Source: Terana coerulea (Eukaryota; Basidiomycota; Agaricomycetes; Polyporales; Phanerochaetaceae). From it: 64,000 nucleotides of DNA. Position numbers and translations under genes: made by a program. A model generated the notes under the pieces. The model did no database searches and was not told the origin of the DNA. It saw only the letters and a program-made list of their open reading frames with translations. Of this stretch, positions 1 to 12,928 are shown in pieces. The stretch spans positions 223,703 to 287,702 of the forward strand of contig JAKOGH010000138.1 of assembly GCA_024811115.1 (NCBI GenBank). The letters are read 5' to 3'. Each line of letters begins with the position of its first letter. The first letter of the stretch is position 1.

Positions 1-305
1 TGGTTGTGTCCTCTCAAGTACACTCTGGAGGCTTTATCGGTGAACGAGGTTGGCTCGGGGCTGATGATCGAGGACACGTTGCAAGGCGTGCCCGTGAACG
101 TATCCGCGAGTCTCATCATGAACTTGGTATGTAGCCTCTTATGACCTGGATCTCATTGCATGTGCTGACGATACGTTATCTACAGTTGTTTGGCTTTGGT
201 GATAACAACTACTACAGGGATGTACTTGTATTGTTTGCCTTCATCGCCGGCTTCGGTGTGGGGGTCATCATGGTGGTCACATTCCTCCTTCGGGAACGGC
301 GGTGA
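1..305 (+). CDS. ABC transporter, ABCG/white-type, C-terminal fragment
   Basis: Only the last two exons are in the window; the gene starts upstream of base 1. The frame opens with P-L-K-Y-T-L-E-A-L, followed by NEVGSGLMIEDTLQG, then an intron at 127-185 (gtatgt...tacag). The second exon encodes LFGFGDNNYYRDVLVLFAF and ends in a hydrophobic helix and a basic LLRERR tail before the stop at 303-305. This is the extracellular loop plus last transmembrane helix of an ABC2-type permease domain as found in fungal white/ABCG half-transporters. The family exports lipids or small hydrophobic molecules using ATP; the substrate cannot be told here. The nucleotide-binding domain is not in view, so subfamily assignment rests on the C-terminal pattern alone. 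Confidence 0.8.
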
Positions 306-780
306 GCCCATGTATCATCCATGTATGTGTACACAAATCTCTTCGGCTTGTACTATGGCGGATTTATGGACAATGTATTGGTTTACACGAGCGGGGATTA
401 CGGACGCGATATTCGTCTGGGTGTGCGGGGATTCTGACAGCTGCGGCGTTAGTGATGGGTCAAACCCGGGTAAGGAGGGACGCGCGGGCTCGACAACGGT
501 CCCCAGCTCCCTCAATTGCTAGCTTGTAAAATCTTGTAAAACGCCATAAAAATTGTTGGGCGTATGTCATTATCTGACAGGGCGTAGCAGACCTACGCGA
601 CGAGCGAGTCCACTCGCCGTCTGCCCATTGGTACGCAAGCGAAGACGAGTGAGATTGACCGTGGGAACGTATACACTGACCGAGCGTTAAATTGAACGCT
701 TCCGGCCTGGCCTCCGAGTGTCTCCCTTCCCGCGTCCCTGCACTCCCCCGACCTCCCAGACCCACCCCCACGAGCCCAAC
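306..780. other. Intergenic, promoter side of adenylate kinase
   Basis: The short open frames here look random. The last 60 bases are CT-rich (tcccttcccgcgtccctg), as is usual just before fungal start codons, and run into the adenylate kinase ATG at 781. No clear TATA box was seen. Confidence 0.5.
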
Positions 781-1835
<1,055 letters not shown>

Positions 1836-4731
1836 TTTCTTGTACAGCGCCTTCATTAGATTCTGGTAGATCTCGAGTGTATATGATTGTGCTATGGACT
1901 TTCAGAGCCGCTCGTTGTGAGATATGCGCGTGCGTCAAGATGCGGTGAGTAGCGGCCGTCCTATACGTGCAGTTCAGTTCTGACGAGAATCATTAGTGTC
2001 TGAGTGATCCCCCTGCGTCTTGAGCAGCTCATTGCACCGGATTTTGCTTGGTATTCGCAGGTGCACTTTTCAGGAGACGCCGTCGCGGAGTGCAATAGCT
2101 GGCGGCTGCCGTCATCCGCAACCGCTTGCGCACTCGAAGTACAAAGGTGTGTGCGCCATGGGTATGAATCCCTTGGGAGTTACAGTGACATCCGATGAGC
2201 GTGTTTTCAACAAGATAACGTCGAGGGGTTCCTTGCCTCATGCGCCCCGCGCTTTTGAGGGTCCTCATCCTCATCTTGGCACCATTGGTAGCAAGGGCGC
2301 GGTCAGGACGCGGGGAACAGTGCGAGCGTCGCCTCACCTGCTGCAATATCAACCAAACGCGGCGGCTTGTGGCGCCCCCTGAGTGCGGACCAGTCGAGTT
2401 GTAGTCGAGACGGCGGTCTGCTCCGCCAGTATGGCATGGCGCGGCGTTGACGTCATAAGAACAAGAGATGGTAGGTACCGGGGATTCCGCCGCGGGTAAT
2501 TCGACAGGAGATTCAAGACTTAGCGTACAACGCAGGTAGCGTATTGCACACAAACCAGCTATACAGATCCTCGACTCGCAAGTTATTGCGGCATACTCGA
2601 CCGGTAGCAAGTCTCCCTTCCGAGCAAAGGCTAAGGAGAGATCGCACTCCTAATTACTTACCGGTGAGTCCGGCAGACACCGAGTCCATCCTGAGATCTG
2701 GACAATTGTCTCAGATTTCTGTTCATGAATGCTCGCGGCAGACGGCAGATCCAGCAGAGGCCCTTGCATCTGCATGGCACACAAACCGATTTCAGTGATT
2801 TCCAAGTGATTTCGCCTTCCCGGATGGTGACCGCGGGCGCCGGGCCGCGCGCAGCACCACGAAACGGCGCATCAAAACCTTGTTTAGGACAATGACAATC
2901 CCCAGAAAAGGCAAGTGAGTTCGTTCGAGCCGCACAAGCCGCGTGCACCAGAAATATTAATACCGCCGACGGGCAGCCCCTGCCGCAATGATCTCACCAA
3001 TGAAGGCTCTCAGGGGCCTTTGCGCTATCTCGTACTGCCGTCCACGCCAGAAAATGAAGGCGCTGGCGACGCACGAGCAATATGGTGTAGGCTGATGATC
3101 ACTGTTGAGCGCGCGGTGAGCTCGGAGGGACACGCTGCGGGTCTCGTGCGCCCGGAGTATGGAGAAAAGGGTTCATATTTTAGCGAGTAGAGCTTCCGAT
3201 ACCTCCCGGAAAATTTGCTCTGGCGACAGGGGTGGCAGCGAGCTCTCCTGTCCGCAACAAGAAACGCCGGACAATGCGTGCAGTATAGGGCGCGCGGTCG
3301 ACGGAGGCGCGACGAGTCTATGGATGATCGTGTGGATCTGGGCGTGGGCGTCGTAATTCGTTGGGCGGCAAAAGCAGCGGAAGCCCCTCGACGCAGATCG
3401 GTATGGTCATCCCGGCATGCAGGGTGTTGAACGCTTGCTAAAAGCAATGAGCAGAATTCACTCGCCGGCGCCCGCGGCGCCTGATAGGAACCGACCGTGG
3501 AGGACAAAAGTGCAGTGCTCGAAGTTCGATGGGACCGGACCGCTTCCTGGCGTGCGACATCCACAAACAAGGCCGCTACCGCCACACGCAGGGCGGTGGA
3601 CGGTTGACATCAGTAGCCTTGCACGCTGCTGCTGAACGTTGTTCCTGGAGATGGACATCATAACATAAGAAGGCGACAATCATCATCTCGACGCTCCATA
3701 TAAACACGGGGGCGGGCGAATCTACGTTCCTCGTGATGCGCTCTACATAGCCGTTCTGTTTGTCGGCACCGCGCCCACCTCTACACAACATCTCCACAGC
3801 TCGAGAGTTGGACTTGTTTCAGCGTGTGCGAAGGAATATTTTCGGTGTGAACACTCCGCCTGAAGTCATAAAAACTTCTGTATTGCGCCAAATACTGACA
3901 GTGGTGTAGGATTTAGCCAGATTATGGTTCGTATTTACGGACGTAACGAACGCGTACAATGGAAAATTGGATGGTTCTGTCTCCAAGCGCATAGCCGGAC
4001 AAATGTCGGTCCTCTCTTCAGTGGCAGGAAAGCGGTCGATGAAGCTGATACGCACAATCCTGCATCATGTCAAGGCTGTTGAATGTCTACCGCCGCATCA
4101 CTCGCATGCACGTAGCCCGCTGTGCATGCGTTGTGCCGTAGTCTGTAGACCGCCTGGGCGAATAAACAGATATTCCAGCCGCGGCTACTAGTGTGTTTGT
4201 GTCTCGGAGGTGCTTCCGCGCCTCCACTGAAAAAGCTCGTTTGGTCATGGATGATAGCGTCAGACAATGCTGCACAGCCCACCGTTTGAGGACTAAAAAG
4301 CGTTGAGTTGTGGGTGAAACACGGAAGATCGACCCAGATCAACGGCGGGGTGCGGCAGTAGCGCCCGACTGTTCCATTGAGCGCTGTGAAGCGCCGGCTC
4401 TTTGATCCCTCCCTCCGTGTACAGCTGCAGCTTGCTCCTGTGTTCCTGCCAACTTCCCGGGAATGCGGGGGCGATATGCCTGCCTGGCGCATCACCAAAC
4501 GTGATACATATATAAAGACCCTCAGAGCCCCGCAGATTCGCTGCTGAATTGCACGCCGTCTCCCACTATACCGAGGTTCTCGGCCCTTTCTTCCCAACAT
4601 ACCTCACTACGCGCTTCTGTAGATTGATCCTAGCGCCATCTCTACTTTGCAGAGTCTGCAGACCTGCTCATCCACTTCTTATCTTCAAACCACCACCCAG
4701 TCTGCCCACCCCCACCGTCATTACGTTCAAC
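1836..4731. other. Long gene-poor intergenic region
   Basis: About 2.9 kb with no recognisable protein. Open frames up to 193 codons on the minus strand (2029-2610, 3025-3585) have random-looking composition and no domain. The right end serves as the promoter and 5' leader of the Zn2Cys6 gene, with a TATA box near 4509. Confidence 0.5.
4509..4516 (+). promoter_or_regulatory. TATA box of Zn2Cys6 gene
   Basis: TATATAAA lies 215 bases before the ATG at 4732, followed by CT-rich leader sequence. It implies a 5' leader of roughly 190 nt. Confidence 0.5.
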
Positions 4732-7017
4732 ATGAAGTCCTCCAACGCTCTCCAACGCGGAAAGGCATGCCTGAGTTGCAGGAAGCGGAAGATGGTGGGC
4801 TGTGACGCGATACGGGGTTTCGTCGCGCTGACGCCTGCGGTTGCAGAGGTGTGATGGGGAGCGTCCCGTCTGCACACAATGCGTCAAGGGCAACCGGGAC
4901 AGCGAGTGTCAGTACCATGACAAGAAGCAGATCAGTCGCACGGAGATGCTGCGGGCAAAGGTGGCGAAGCTGGAGGCGAGGCTACGCGAGCTGGAGGTCG
5001 AGCACTCCGGGTCGTCGTCGTGCACCACGCCTGTGGCCTTGTCACCGTCGCCGTCGACCTCGGGCTCTCCGCCATCTGAGGATCTGATGCTCCTACCGCC
5101 GCCGGGTAAGGATGTCACGAAAACAGTTTTACGGTACAACGCAGGCTAACATGCGCGTCTGTAGTGTCGGACTTCTCACTGCCTTCCAGTTCTTCCGCGT
5201 CTATCCCCTTCGAATGGGAGGATGATGACACCCTGCAGCTGGGCGCTAGTCTATCTTCGGACTCGTCGAGCTCCCAGGATTCGTCTGCGTCCTCCACGCC
5301 ATGGCTCAACGATTTCGATGTGCCGTCGTTTCTTGCCGAGGCCTTCTTCGCGGCAAGCGACTACTCCCCCGGGCCTGTTCCTCAGATCCCCCTCATTGGT
5401 TCGCCGCAGCTGGAAGATGCCGGCGCCGCGTCTCAGAACAAACAAAAGCTGTCGGTATCTTTACATCATCACCCACTGTATCTCATTTCTCACACAGCCG
5501 TCTCGGCATCTAGGCTGGACATATTCTTCGCTCACCGACACCAGTGTTCCTTTGATGTTCACATCGAAAGATTTCGGGTCTCAATTGCCTCGCCGCCTCC
5601 ACAACAACCCCACCCGGCTTTGTTGGACGCCATGTACTTGTTGGCATGTTACTTCTCGCAGCTACCTCAGTACACCGCCCAAGAACAACACTATCTCCAA
5701 CGGGCACTTGCTGGGATTTCCTCATCTCTGCAAGACCGCGATCGACTGATACAGATCGTCCAGGCGTCGTGCCTCATTGCTACCTATTTTTTCAGCAAAG
5801 GCAGGACGCTTGAAGGCTACTACCATTCGTCGACTGCGGCCCGACTCGCCGTGAGCCTCGGCCTCCACCAGATTAAATCTGAAGACTGGTACCATTTCCA
5901 GCTCGAGATGGGGTCCAGTGCGGCGGTGGCGCAGCCGGCCTTCCTGACCTTCAAGTCCTCGCTGCAGCTCCCCGCGCCACGAGACGCCGTCGAATACAGC
6001 GAACGCATTGCGGCGTTCTGGCAGGTCTTCTCGGTCGACCGCGCGTGGTCGGTGGCGAGCGGCTTGCCCGCAGCTCTCCCGGACGACGACAGCCCTCGTG
6101 CGCACATTGAGACCACATGGCCGTCTTCGATTGGCGAGACACAGGTACGGTGGTGTTCTCGGGCGGCGAGTGGGGGCTCACGCGCTTTGTTAGGACATAT
6201 TCGAGTGCCTGCAGCCCCTCAACTACCTTGACGGCGGCAAAGCGAACCCTTCTCTGCGCGCCAAGGTCATCAAGCTCTTTGAGATGGCCTATCGGCTCTC
6301 CTCCAGTGCGTCTGCCCCCATTTTTGCCGCGCACACATGACCCCAGCTCTGACTATCTCTGCGGCGTGGTGCAGAGGCGTACGACAGCGACGAGCGCCTG
6401 TGGCAAGACCTGCGTGCGATCGACGCGGCGATACAGCAGTTTGGCGCGCAGCTGCCCGCGCTCGCGTCCTCGGTGTACCACGACCAGCTGTCGCCGAACG
6501 ACGTCGAGCTCATATCGATCCACACGCTCATGCACGCCGCCACGATTCACCTGCACCGCGACCTGCTCGCCGTGCACCCGGCGTCGTACCAGCGCTGCCT
6601 CGCCGCCGCGAACACAATCACGGGCATGATCCGCGAGCTCAACGAGGGGGACTACGCGTTCCTGAACCCCATCATCAGCGTATGTCGTCCCACTTGCGTC
6701 TGAGCGTGACGCGTGCTGACGCCGCCGGTGGTGCAGTCGTGCTGGAAGTGCGCGGCGCACGTGTATCTGCAGGCCCTTGCGATGCAGCAGGCGCATACAT
6801 TGCAGTCTGTGCTCTCCGTAGTGAGCGGCGCGCTCGACACATTGACGGCCGCCCTGAGGCTCCTCGGGAGGGTGTTCCCCGTCGCAGGTACGCTCAGCTA
6901 TGTCCTATCGCCTCGCGTTTGAGGCACTCATGTCATCCCATCTGCGCAGCACATGATGCGACTAAGACAGATTCGGAGCGGGCGCTGACATTGTCCACCT
7001 TGTTCTTGCCCTCGTGA
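4732..7017 (+). CDS. Zn(2)-Cys(6) fungal transcription factor
   Basis: DNA-binding regulator specific to fungi. Exons as read: 4732-4794, 4847-5105, 5165-6144, 6194-6305, 6375-6679, 6737-6887 and 6950-7017, about 645 residues. Residues 13-45 form the zinc cluster: CLSCRKRKMRCDGERPVC, then TQC and, six residues on, SEC. The first intron falls inside the cluster after CRKRKM. A short coiled coil follows (EMLRAKVAKLEARLRELEVE), then a Ser/Pro-rich linker, and from about residue 200 the fungal-specific TF middle homology region (FFAHRHQCSFDVHIERFR; LLACYFSQLP). An extra 63-nt intron at 5451-5513 is possible; it would keep the frame and give KLLDIFFAHRHQ. Target genes are unknown, and the gene does not sit in an obvious metabolic cluster. 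Confidence 0.9.
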
Positions 7018-9689
7018 TTTCTGTTATTTATTTTTCTTCGTTCATATCCATCCCTATCTTATGATTTGCTCACGACTCCCTCACGCATTATTATTTTATC
7101 TTGTATAATGTAAACTCCGGACGGTGCAACCGCTTCTCGCAACCAGTGTATCCATAGTCTTTCCTTTTTCGTCTCTTTACATGTCATCAAATTAGGCAGT
7201 AGCTACTAGTAGATTTGGATGTGGAGGATGTGCCCCGCTCAAACGTTGTCGTACGGTGAATAGTTGAATACGCAACGAAGATCGCGTGTGCTGTGCGGTG
7301 TACTCCCGATACTCGAGTAGGAAAGATGGGCTTCGACGCCCGCGGTAATCACGAGGCATAGCGTGGGCAATGAGACAGGGCTACATGCTCATTGGATTAT
7401 AGCCTACCAGCCTCGCGGAAGGGCGAGCGCGCTCGTATGTAGTGAAACAACGCAGCGCGGGCATGCAGAGACAATACATATGGTGACGTACGGGCGGACA
7501 CAGACCAGCAGAAGGTCCCACGGCCAAAGCGTCTGCACACTCGGCGGTTGGCGAAGACTGGTGCGGAGGCGTATTCTCTTGCCGCGCAGACCTTCCGATG
7601 GAGTGTTGATTCAGACGCCTGGAGTAGCGAACGTAAACGTGTAGGTGCCTTCGATGTAGGCTGCAGAGATAGCTTGAGACAAGAGGCAGCCAAGATTCAG
7701 ATCGGGGATACGTGGCTCCGAGTGGAGACGGTGGGCAATCGGTTTCCGGGGGTCTTGATCCCAAAGTTCGCGCAAGTTAGTGCAAATGTGCTCCGTAGCA
7801 CCTGTACACATCCATTTTTCTGTTGAAATGGACACATCTTGTCCCGCATAGTATGTCTACTCAAAAGAGAGCTCCATAAACTGTCAAATGTCGGTAGGAA
7901 ACGAAGGAACGTTGTTGAGCAAAGCTGACGCACGTGATCGCGCACGAAGCGCCCAGATACGACGCGTCGACTAGGGCGACCGAAAATGCTTGAACTCCGT
8001 GACTGAAATGTGTCTTGCGCCCATAATCTATTGTCGACTCGTCTAATGGTCTAGCTTCGCTTAATGGCTATGTTACGAGCTATACTACTCTACCTTGCGC
8101 TTGTTTCCATAATGCCAAACTCCTCGGACAGCGATTCTTACCAGGACACCTCACGCGCAGCCATACCCTCTTCCATACACGCGACATCCTCGAACACTGC
8201 ATCACACAACCATGTACCTCATCCTGTCATTGCAGGCTACCCTTCACAATCACTCTTGGATGGTTCTGCTATGCAGGAGCCTCAACTTCACGACCCTGGA
8301 CCATCAACTATCGCAGCACCACCTGCAGCGGTTTGGACTGCTCATAGTGCGGCAGTACGGGCGCTTCCGAACAGTCTTCAGCCAATCAAAGCTTTCACTC
8401 ACACCATGTGGCGGCTGTGGAGACAGACGGTCTGTGGTGCCCGGGGTCCTTCAAAAGTTCGAGGACGGTGTCGGAAATTCTGATATTGGTCGCCTCTTGG
8501 CTTGAGAATGCCCCGACGTTGGGCCTCGCTTGCTATCCTCGGTGTTAGGTTTCGCGGGGTATGTTTGCGGGGCCGAGACATCAGAAGTAAAACCGAGTGC
8601 TCACCAGCTGTAACCGGGCAAATGTTTCTCCTAGCCAGTGTCCGCCTACGAGAAACGGAGAAGGGAGTACACCTGTTGAGCGAGCAAAATATGTCGGTAT
8701 ATAGGGTGCTCAAAGTGTCCCCGCGTGTGGCCGCAGACGCATACTCCCGTGTGAGCAGCGTTGCAGCCATGTAATCGTGACCTCAATCTGAGGAGCGCCC
8801 GAATCATTAAAGCAGCCTTCTCGAGGGGGCTTCTCGGGCGACGATCCGCTGGATGAGTACTAGTGCTTGCGTAGGTAAGCAGTACATAAGCAGGGGTCAC
8901 CCGCGGGAGAAGCCACCACAGGCTCACACAACCGCAGCTCAGCTGTCGTGCGCACGGCCGACCCCGTTTTGGGAAGCGGCAGAGTCTATATATACCGACG
9001 CTGACAGAACCGCCCGACTCGGAGCCGTTGTTGGGTCGCCGTGGGCCGGCGGAGAGCAATGTCTTTGCTTTGAGGTCCAAAAAGCTGTGGATGGGGTGAG
9101 ACTGGCCCGTCGTAAATGTGTCGACAATGAAGTGCTTACCACCGAAGACCTTTCAGCCAAACAGATCGTTTTCTGGAATCTCCATCGTCTACTGCAAATG
9201 GTTGACGAGGACAGGTGGAATACAAGGCGCGACGCTATAGTAACCATATGTCATCAAATGGCCTGCGACGAGAGCCCGTGAGGGTCTCTGAGGCATATTT
9301 GGCAACTCCGGAGTAGAGATGACAGGCGTATTGCCATGCGTAGATAGCAGTGGACCCCGAGCGAGAGGATTATTGGCTTCTTGCTGAGCATTCTGCGGGT
9401 GTACATATCGAGTACTATTCTTAGAGCTTCATAGCCTTGGCCTCACAAGAGTCAGCCTCGAGTGCCAATACATACCATACACGGACAGATACGTACAATT
9501 ATTATGCATTGTGGAGATACATTCTATAAGTCTTGTACATGATAAGGAGCTAGTGTGCGGCCGCAAATCCAAGGTGGTAGGATCAGTGGCGGTAACGTCC
9601 ACGCTTCACCGAGCAACATCGACATACACCCATAGTCAAGGCTGGTAACCACCACCCTAGTTGAAGAAGGTGGTTAAATGTGGGCGGGG
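7018..9689. other. Intergenic region, no supported gene
   Basis: About 2.7 kb. The first 200 bases are AT-rich and look like the 3' untranslated region of the Zn2Cys6 gene. An open frame at 8064-8483 begins with a hydrophobic stretch but has no splice partners or recognisable domain. Several other frames of 80-140 codons on both strands look random. Confidence 0.45.
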
Positions 9690-11324
9690 GCCGCTGAAGA
9701 TACTAGCTCGACCGCGCGGCCGCCGCCGCCGCCGACGCCGACCCAGGCTCCAAATGGCTAAGTTTGGTAGCGGTTGGCAAGCTTGACACGTCCTTACATG
9801 ATACTAGGAAGACAAAGTAAGACAAGCACGATAGGACGATTGCTTGAATGATTAGAAGATCACATACCACCTCGTTTGGGCCGCCTCTGGAGACCTGGCT
9901 TTTCAGGCATCTCATTGCCCTTCCGCAGCAACGTGTAAGTTATCAAATGTCTTGTCCAAGCTTGCCAGGAAGTTTGCGACGCCACGGAAGTTTCGGGTGC
10001 CCGCATCAGCGTTCGTCTGGTGGATCTCGAGCAGAGCATTGGCATACGTCTCGGGGTCGAGATCGACGCCGTCGCCCGTAAGCTTCGCCATGGCAGCCAC
10101 CCTCATCCCCCGGATGCACCCCTCGAAGTTTTTGCGAAGCGGCTCGAGACCCCCAGGGACCCGGGACAGAAGGGTATACAAACGCTGCAAGTCTTCATCC
10201 TGGCCGTGATCGAGGAGAGTCTGGAACCCGTTGCACAATCGCTCAGTGTGCTCGCGGATGAAGATGCGCTCGATAATTGTTGTGAGAGCCTTGCTGGTGA
10301 TTAGATCCAAGTATCGTTCGACGCGATCATCTTCCTCGCGAAGGCGCCCCTCCGCCGTCTTCAGGTAGTCAGACAGGTAGTCAGAGACTCGGAGGCTATT
10401 ATCATCGAGTAACGCTTTGGGCTCCTCGTTGTAGTACTTCTCAGCAGCCTCAAGGAACGGTTGCTCGAAGTGCTCCTTGTAGACCTCGTACGACCTCTTG
10501 TTGATGTCGCTCTCGTCTAGACCGAGAGAGACAGACGAGTCGACGACCTTCTTGATCAGCTGTTCGTCAACGGCTTCACCGTTACGTTCACGTTCAACAA
10601 GGCGAAGAACGGCGGCTGTCAGCCTTTTGCCCTCGCCTTGAACATGCACGAAAAAGTTGGTGTGCCATTGTACGAGGGCAAGCTGACCATGTTCCATAGT
10701 CAGTTTGGCATGCACGTGAATACTAATGCGGGACATACTTTGTAGACGGGGTAAACGCTCGTGTTACCTCCATCACGCTCTCGCTTTACCCAGTGACGGT
10801 TGAGGTAAGTGAAGCATCTACCGAGATAATCGGCGCCAGTGGTGTACCGATACCATTCCTTCGCATAGTATTGCAGCAGTGCTTCGTCCTGCAGACCATC
10901 CGATTCCTACAACGCCGCAGCATCTATCACTGAGTCATCCAACATCACTACCCGATGTAACACTCACGCCTCTCAGGGTCTGCAGGTGCGCAGTGAAGTA
11001 TTCAACGAGGCTGTTGTACAAATCCGAGCCCATGCGATTTGCTCCAGCTACGCACAAATAAGTGAGTACTCTGGCTATATCTTCAAAGGAGATAACGCAG
11101 GATTCACTTCGTTGATTTAGAGCTGCCAAGTCGCCCGAGCCATGCACTGGTAACTTGGAAGATGTGCAGTAATTGGTAACAACCATGTGAAGTTGCATGT
11201 ACCGCGAGTACGGAATCCCGGTTTGAACGACAGACATGATTTGGTCGGCACCCTTCTCGAGGAAAGCCCAGGTAGTGGCAAGGTCAGCGTTCGCCGGCGG
11301 CATTGCAGGAAGGGCCACCATCAT
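9690..11324 (-). pseudogene. Cullin-1 (SCF scaffold) copy, 3' half decayed
   Basis: Cullin-1/Cdc53 is the SCF ubiquitin-ligase scaffold: the N-terminus binds SKP1/F-box and the C-terminus binds RBX1 and NEDD8. Four clean exons encode the N-terminal repeats: 11324-11108, 11047-10968, 10906-10739 and 10682 to a stop at 9912, together 411 residues. Landmarks are LYNSLVEYF, YLNRHWVKRERD, LALVQWHTNFF, VVDSSVSLGLDESD, VYKEHFEQPFLEA, REEDDRVERYL and LQRLYTLLSRVPGGLEPL. The frame then breaks after SLDKTFDN. In another frame LLRKGNEM appears, where a cullin has LLRKGNKM only after about 25 further residues. Past an intron-like gap, worn pieces of KDV..TTKLS and SASDEAEA remain near 9700-9780. The cullin homology and neddylation domains are absent, so this is a truncated copy or a gene in decay. 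A short 411-residue product remains possible. Confidence 0.8.
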
Positions 11325-11879
11325 CCTGGAGAATTGTCAAGGTGTTTATCGAGGAAGGTGGGGTGGATGGTTGCGGGTATGTAGGAAGACAGTAGGGGCC
11401 TCAGTAGGGCAGTCAGGTGTATCTCCATAATATAAGAGGTTTACGTATGAAGTAGTCGCCACCCTTTGTGCAGTGCGCCGCCGCCACTCACCCGCGGTGT
11501 TTGCGTTCATTGACGTGACTGAGCCTTTGTTCTGGCAGGCCCGGAACTTGCCTTGATGCAATTAGGCGCCGCCGGCCGGCTTCGGCCAGCCCGAAGCCGG
11601 CGCTAGGATGTCTAAGTTTCCCTCAGCTCTACGCCGTGAACACTGCTGCGGTCGCAACATTCAACATTGACCTTGGGTACTTTACCTTAAATACTTAGTC
11701 AATCCATCGACAAGCAATCCTACAACACCATGACAATCGATCATTCCAAAAAATATAAGCATACATACACTAAAAATCCAGCGTTGAGTGTCTACTTCGT
11801 CAACATTGTGAAGCTCAGATAACTGTACCCGGTACTGAGCATGAATCCACGACCGCCTGGGGATTGCGTTGTACATCAT
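11325..11879. other. Intergenic, with a perfect hairpin
   Basis: Lies between the cullin start and the 3' end of the membrane-protein gene. No coding signal was seen. It contains the GC-rich hairpin at 11575-11601. Confidence 0.5.
11575..11601. repeat. Perfect 11-bp inverted repeat
   Basis: Arms GCCGGCTTCGG (11575-11585) and CCGAAGCCGGC (11591-11601) are exact reverse complements around a 5-nt loop. It may be a structured 3' end signal or a remnant of a small inverted-repeat element; no function is shown. Confidence 0.7.
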
Positions 11880-12928
11880 CTACTGCGCCTTCTCGCTCAC
11901 AGCCTTCTGCACCTTCTCCTGCCCCGTCTTGAGCTTCTGCTCCGCCGCCTGCGCGCCGCCAAAGTTCTTCCACGTGCGCGCGCCGAACAGCGTCGCGAGG
12001 AACAGCGCACACACCGCACGCGCCGTCTCGGGGTCCACGGGCGCCGCCTTGGCCTCCGCCGCGCCCGTCCAGCCGAGCAGCGAGTAGTGCAGCTCGGCCC
12101 AGTACGGCTGCGCGTGCGTGAGCAGCGCGTAGAGGCCCGTGACGAGCGGCGCGGCCCAGAGGTCGGCGGTCGTCCAGCCGTACGGGAGGAACTCGGGCGG
12201 TGTCGTGAGCGAAAGCGCATAGGGCTGCAGGAAGGAGAGCAGGTTGACGACAAAGAATCCGGTGTTCGCGGTTACCTACAAATGACCAGACAGGCAGTTA
12301 GCTATGTTTATAACCATGGGCAGAGCGAAGCGGACGTACCAGGGAAGTGAGTAGGAGTGTCCAGGGAGACGCGGAGATCGTGGGCGAGGAATGCGCAACT
12401 ACAGCGGGAGGGATGAGGTTGCAAAGAAGGAATGCACGCGAGATGCCATCGAAGAGTGACAGCGGCAGCTCGCTGTTGAGCGTGAGGTCGGGGACGCTTG
12501 GCAGATTCTCCACGAGAGCCTGCATCCCGATGTACAGTATCGGGACAGCGCCCGAGAGCATGAAGGACGGTGTCAGCCCCAGGAAGGGTCCTAGAGTATT
12601 CCACCACATGAGAACAGTCAACTTTCAAAAGCCAAATCTCAGCAATCTTACCGGTAATTGCTTCGCCTCCGTACACGACAAGCAGCGTCGTGAACGCATT
12701 CCGCACGAAGGATGGCTCCTCTATCTGGTGCGTCTCCGCACCGGCCTGCGCCCGCTCAGCATGCTTCGCCTTGAGCTGCTCGCGCACCTGTCTCAAGATG
12801 AGACACAGCCGGAACGACGCTGCGATGTCCAACAGAGACACGGGCGTGCCCAGGAGCGCGGTCAGTGGCTGCGTGGGTTGCAGAATTGACTTGTAGAATT
12901 CGACGATGGGCTGCACTACGAGAGACAT
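11880..12928 (-). CDS. Multi-pass membrane protein, unidentified
   Basis: Three exons join in frame: 12928-12652, 12590-12340 and 12275-11880, giving 307 residues. The ATG opens MSLVVQPIVEFYKSIL. Hydrophobic segments include FTTLLVVYGGEAIT, PFLGLTPSFMLSGAVPILYIG, LCNLIPPAVVAH, WTLLLTSLVTANTGFFVV and AAPLVTGLYALLTHAQPYWA. The C-terminus is a charged, coiled-coil-like AAEQKLKTGQEKVQKAV tail. The layout recalls fungal intracellular membrane proteins and perhaps TRIC-type cation channels (glycine pair in YGGEAIT), but I do not recognise the family with confidence. Codon use is strongly GC-biased in the last exon. Confidence 0.75.

Noticed and set aside
2029..2610. 193-codon open frame on the minus strand
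   Set aside because: Composition looks random, there is no domain, and nearby splice sites do not extend it; similar frames arise by chance in GC-rich DNA.
3025..3585. 186-codon open frame on the minus strand
   Set aside because: No recognisable motif or splice partners; likely chance.
8064..8505. Possible secreted-protein exon (hydrophobic N-terminus, then Ser/His-rich)
   Set aside because: No continuation by splicing and no clear promoter; support too thin for a gene.
9715..9745. GCC-repeat microsatellite as a feature of its own
   Set aside because: It overlaps the decayed cullin segment that once encoded Ala/Ser/Asp/Glu residues, so it is better described as part of that relic.
11897..12253. 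118-codon Arg/Ser-rich frame overlapping the membrane-protein gene
   Set aside because: It is the same-strand frame shadow of the GC-rich last exon, not a separate gene.
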